This document shows, one piece after another, positions 6,885 to 7,850 of a stretch of 7,850 nucleotides of DNA (its first letter is position 1; the number at the start of each line of letters is the position of its first letter). The DNA is taken from NCBI GenBank assembly GCA_934777095.1, contig CAKVNP010000085.1, positions 1 through 7,850 on the forward strand. The letters run 5' to 3'. Both the position numbers and the translations under genes were made by a program. The notes beneath the pieces were generated by a model that was not told the DNA's origin, did no database searches, and saw only the letters and a list, made by a program, of their open reading frames with translations. The DNA is from an uncultured Clostridium sp. (lineage in GTDB: Bacteria; Bacillota; Clostridia; Clostridiales; Clostridiaceae).

Positions 6885-6928
6885 AAAAAAGAACTAAATT
6901 TCTGTAATAGAAATTTAGTTCTTTTTTT
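6885..6928. terminator. Bidirectional intrinsic terminator between gpmA and the convergent DUF5692-like gene
   Basis: AAAAAAGAACTAAATTTC (6885-6902) and GAAATTTAGTTCTTTTTT (6910-6927) are perfect 18-base inverted repeats around a seven-base loop. The right arm ends in seven T on the plus strand, and the left arm begins with six A, which reads as T on the minus strand. It can therefore stop both gpmA and the converging minus-strand gene. Confidence 0.93.
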
Positions 6929-6936
6929 ATTTATTA

Positions 6937-7850
6937 TTATGCCATTTTTTCGCATTTTTCAATAACGCTTTGTTCTTCTGAACGATCCATTATTGCATTG
7001 TAATCTTTAGTTCCAACGAATATTTCATTAGTATAAGGATTTTTCTTAAGCTTCATTGATTTTGCAACAACTACCGCAACTAAGATAATATTAGCAATAA
7101 GTGAAATAACACTTATTACAGTCATAGGTACTAAAGTATTATCTTGAACGCTCTTAACTGCAAATTTACTTTCATCTAAGAATAATGGGAATACTTGAGC
7201 AAACATACACCAAACAGCTAATGTGTTAGCTCTGTTTTGTAACCAAGCTCCTTTATTCCATAAGAATGCAGCAATTGTTGGTGCAAGAAGTAAAGCAACA
7301 CCACAATACCAAGAGTGAGTTGGTAAACAGTTATAAGTATAAGTGAAGTTCCAGATATCATATGCTATGATATATAACCAGATCATATCAGGCCATAACA
7401 TATCTCTCTTATCTTTAGATACACGAATACCTAACCAACCAGTAATACCGATAATATTTAATATACCAGCTATACCATTAAATACATTGTGCCATCCTCC
7501 ATAAAGTGTAACACCTTCTGAAGAAATCCAAGTAGTATTGAATGCTCTGATAGCAGATTCAAAATCACTACATACTGCTATTAATATGTTAATTGATAAA
7601 ATAGCATATGGGAAGTATACAAACCATTTCTTTTTACCAATAGACCATTCATATTTTATCATAACAAAACCGATACAACCAGCTACAGCTGCATAAAGCT
7701 TAGCATAATGGAACCAACTGTTCATATTTGTATATGTAGCATTAGTTAATGCCCATTCAGCATCCATTGCTACACCAACATAAATTGAAATGAAGTAGAC
7801 TGTTAATGCTGCAGGTAGAGCAAATAACATAGCCATTGCGCCCTTCTTAG
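6937..7850 (-). CDS. DUF5692-like multi-pass membrane protein, N-terminus beyond the window
   Basis: This is a membrane protein of unknown function, recognised from memory as the clostridial DUF5692 family. From the ATG at 7836 it reads 299 residues with about seven to eight hydrophobic helices (for example near 1-25, 45-60, 73-90, 120-137, 150-165, 176-192, 203-218 and 236-258). It has tryptophan-rich conserved stretches including NGIAGILNIIGITGWLGI, WPDMIWLYIIAYDIWNF, YNCLPTHSWYCGVALLL and NKGAWLQNRANTLAVW, and ends in a charged cytoplasmic tail. The frame remains open upstream of 7836 to the window edge, reading KKGA before MAMLFALPAAL. Family members, as I recall, have some 35-40 further N-terminal residues with another helix, and the RBS-like AAGG before ATG7836 is weak, so the true start is most likely outside the window. 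It converges on gpmA and shares its terminator. No link to the metal genes is evident. Confidence 0.82.
   Translation of the reverse strand, partial: KKGAMAMLFALPAALTVYFISIYVGVAMDAEWALTNATYTNMNSWFHYAKLYAAVAGCIGFVMIKYEWSIGKKKWFVYFPYAILSINILIAVCSDFESAIRAFNTTWISSEGVTLYGGWHNVFNGIAGILNIIGITGWLGIRVSKDKRDMLWPDMIWLYIIAYDIWNFTYTYNCLPTHSWYCGVALLLAPTIAAFLWNKGAWLQNRANTLAVWCMFAQVFPLFLDESKFAVKSVQDNTLVPMTVISVISLIANIILVAVVVAKSMKLKKNPYTNEIFVGTKDYNAIMDRSEEQSVIEKCEKMA

Overview
The DNA is AT-rich, uses A/T-ending codons, has strong AAGGAGG-type ribosome binding sites, and carries families common in clostridia (a DUF5692-like membrane protein, a YbtPQ-like ABC pair, a cofactor-dependent phosphoglycerate mutase). 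I read it as a chromosomal segment of a low-GC Firmicute, most likely Clostridium sensu stricto; the species cannot be told from this window.

Layout. Bases 1 to about 90 encode the last part of an IS66-type transposase, which reads in frame and without a stop into an ABC transporter gene that has lost its own N-terminus. Two ABC half-transporters follow (to 1798 and 1801-3543). They form a translationally coupled pair of the exporter-fold type that includes the siderophore importers YbtPQ and IrtAB. A strong hairpin terminator (3542-3587) closes this unit. Next comes a 165-base gap holding a long palindrome that contains a near-consensus Fur box and a perfect TATAAT. Downstream is a second same-strand unit: a membrane-anchored SAM methyltransferase (3709-4518), a soluble SAM methyltransferase (4549-5172), a ZIP-family metal transporter (5276-6055) and gpmA (6081-6845). 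A perfect 18-bp bidirectional terminator (6885-6928) separates gpmA from a convergent gene on the minus strand. That gene encodes a multi-pass DUF5692-like membrane protein whose 5' end lies beyond the right edge.

How the genes may work together (inference). The Fur box, the siderophore-importer-like ABC pair and the ZIP transporter suggest a metal-acquisition or metal-stress locus. The methyltransferases could modify a small metallophore or a lipid, but no substrate is visible. The metal-independent phosphoglycerate mutase at the end of the same apparent operon could spare manganese by replacing the Mn-dependent isozyme.

The most notable feature is the in-frame fusion of the IS66 transposase tail to the ABC gene. 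It removes the native start and promoter of the ABC operon, so a start called inside the window (GTG at 35) lies within transposase-derived sequence and is probably not genuine.
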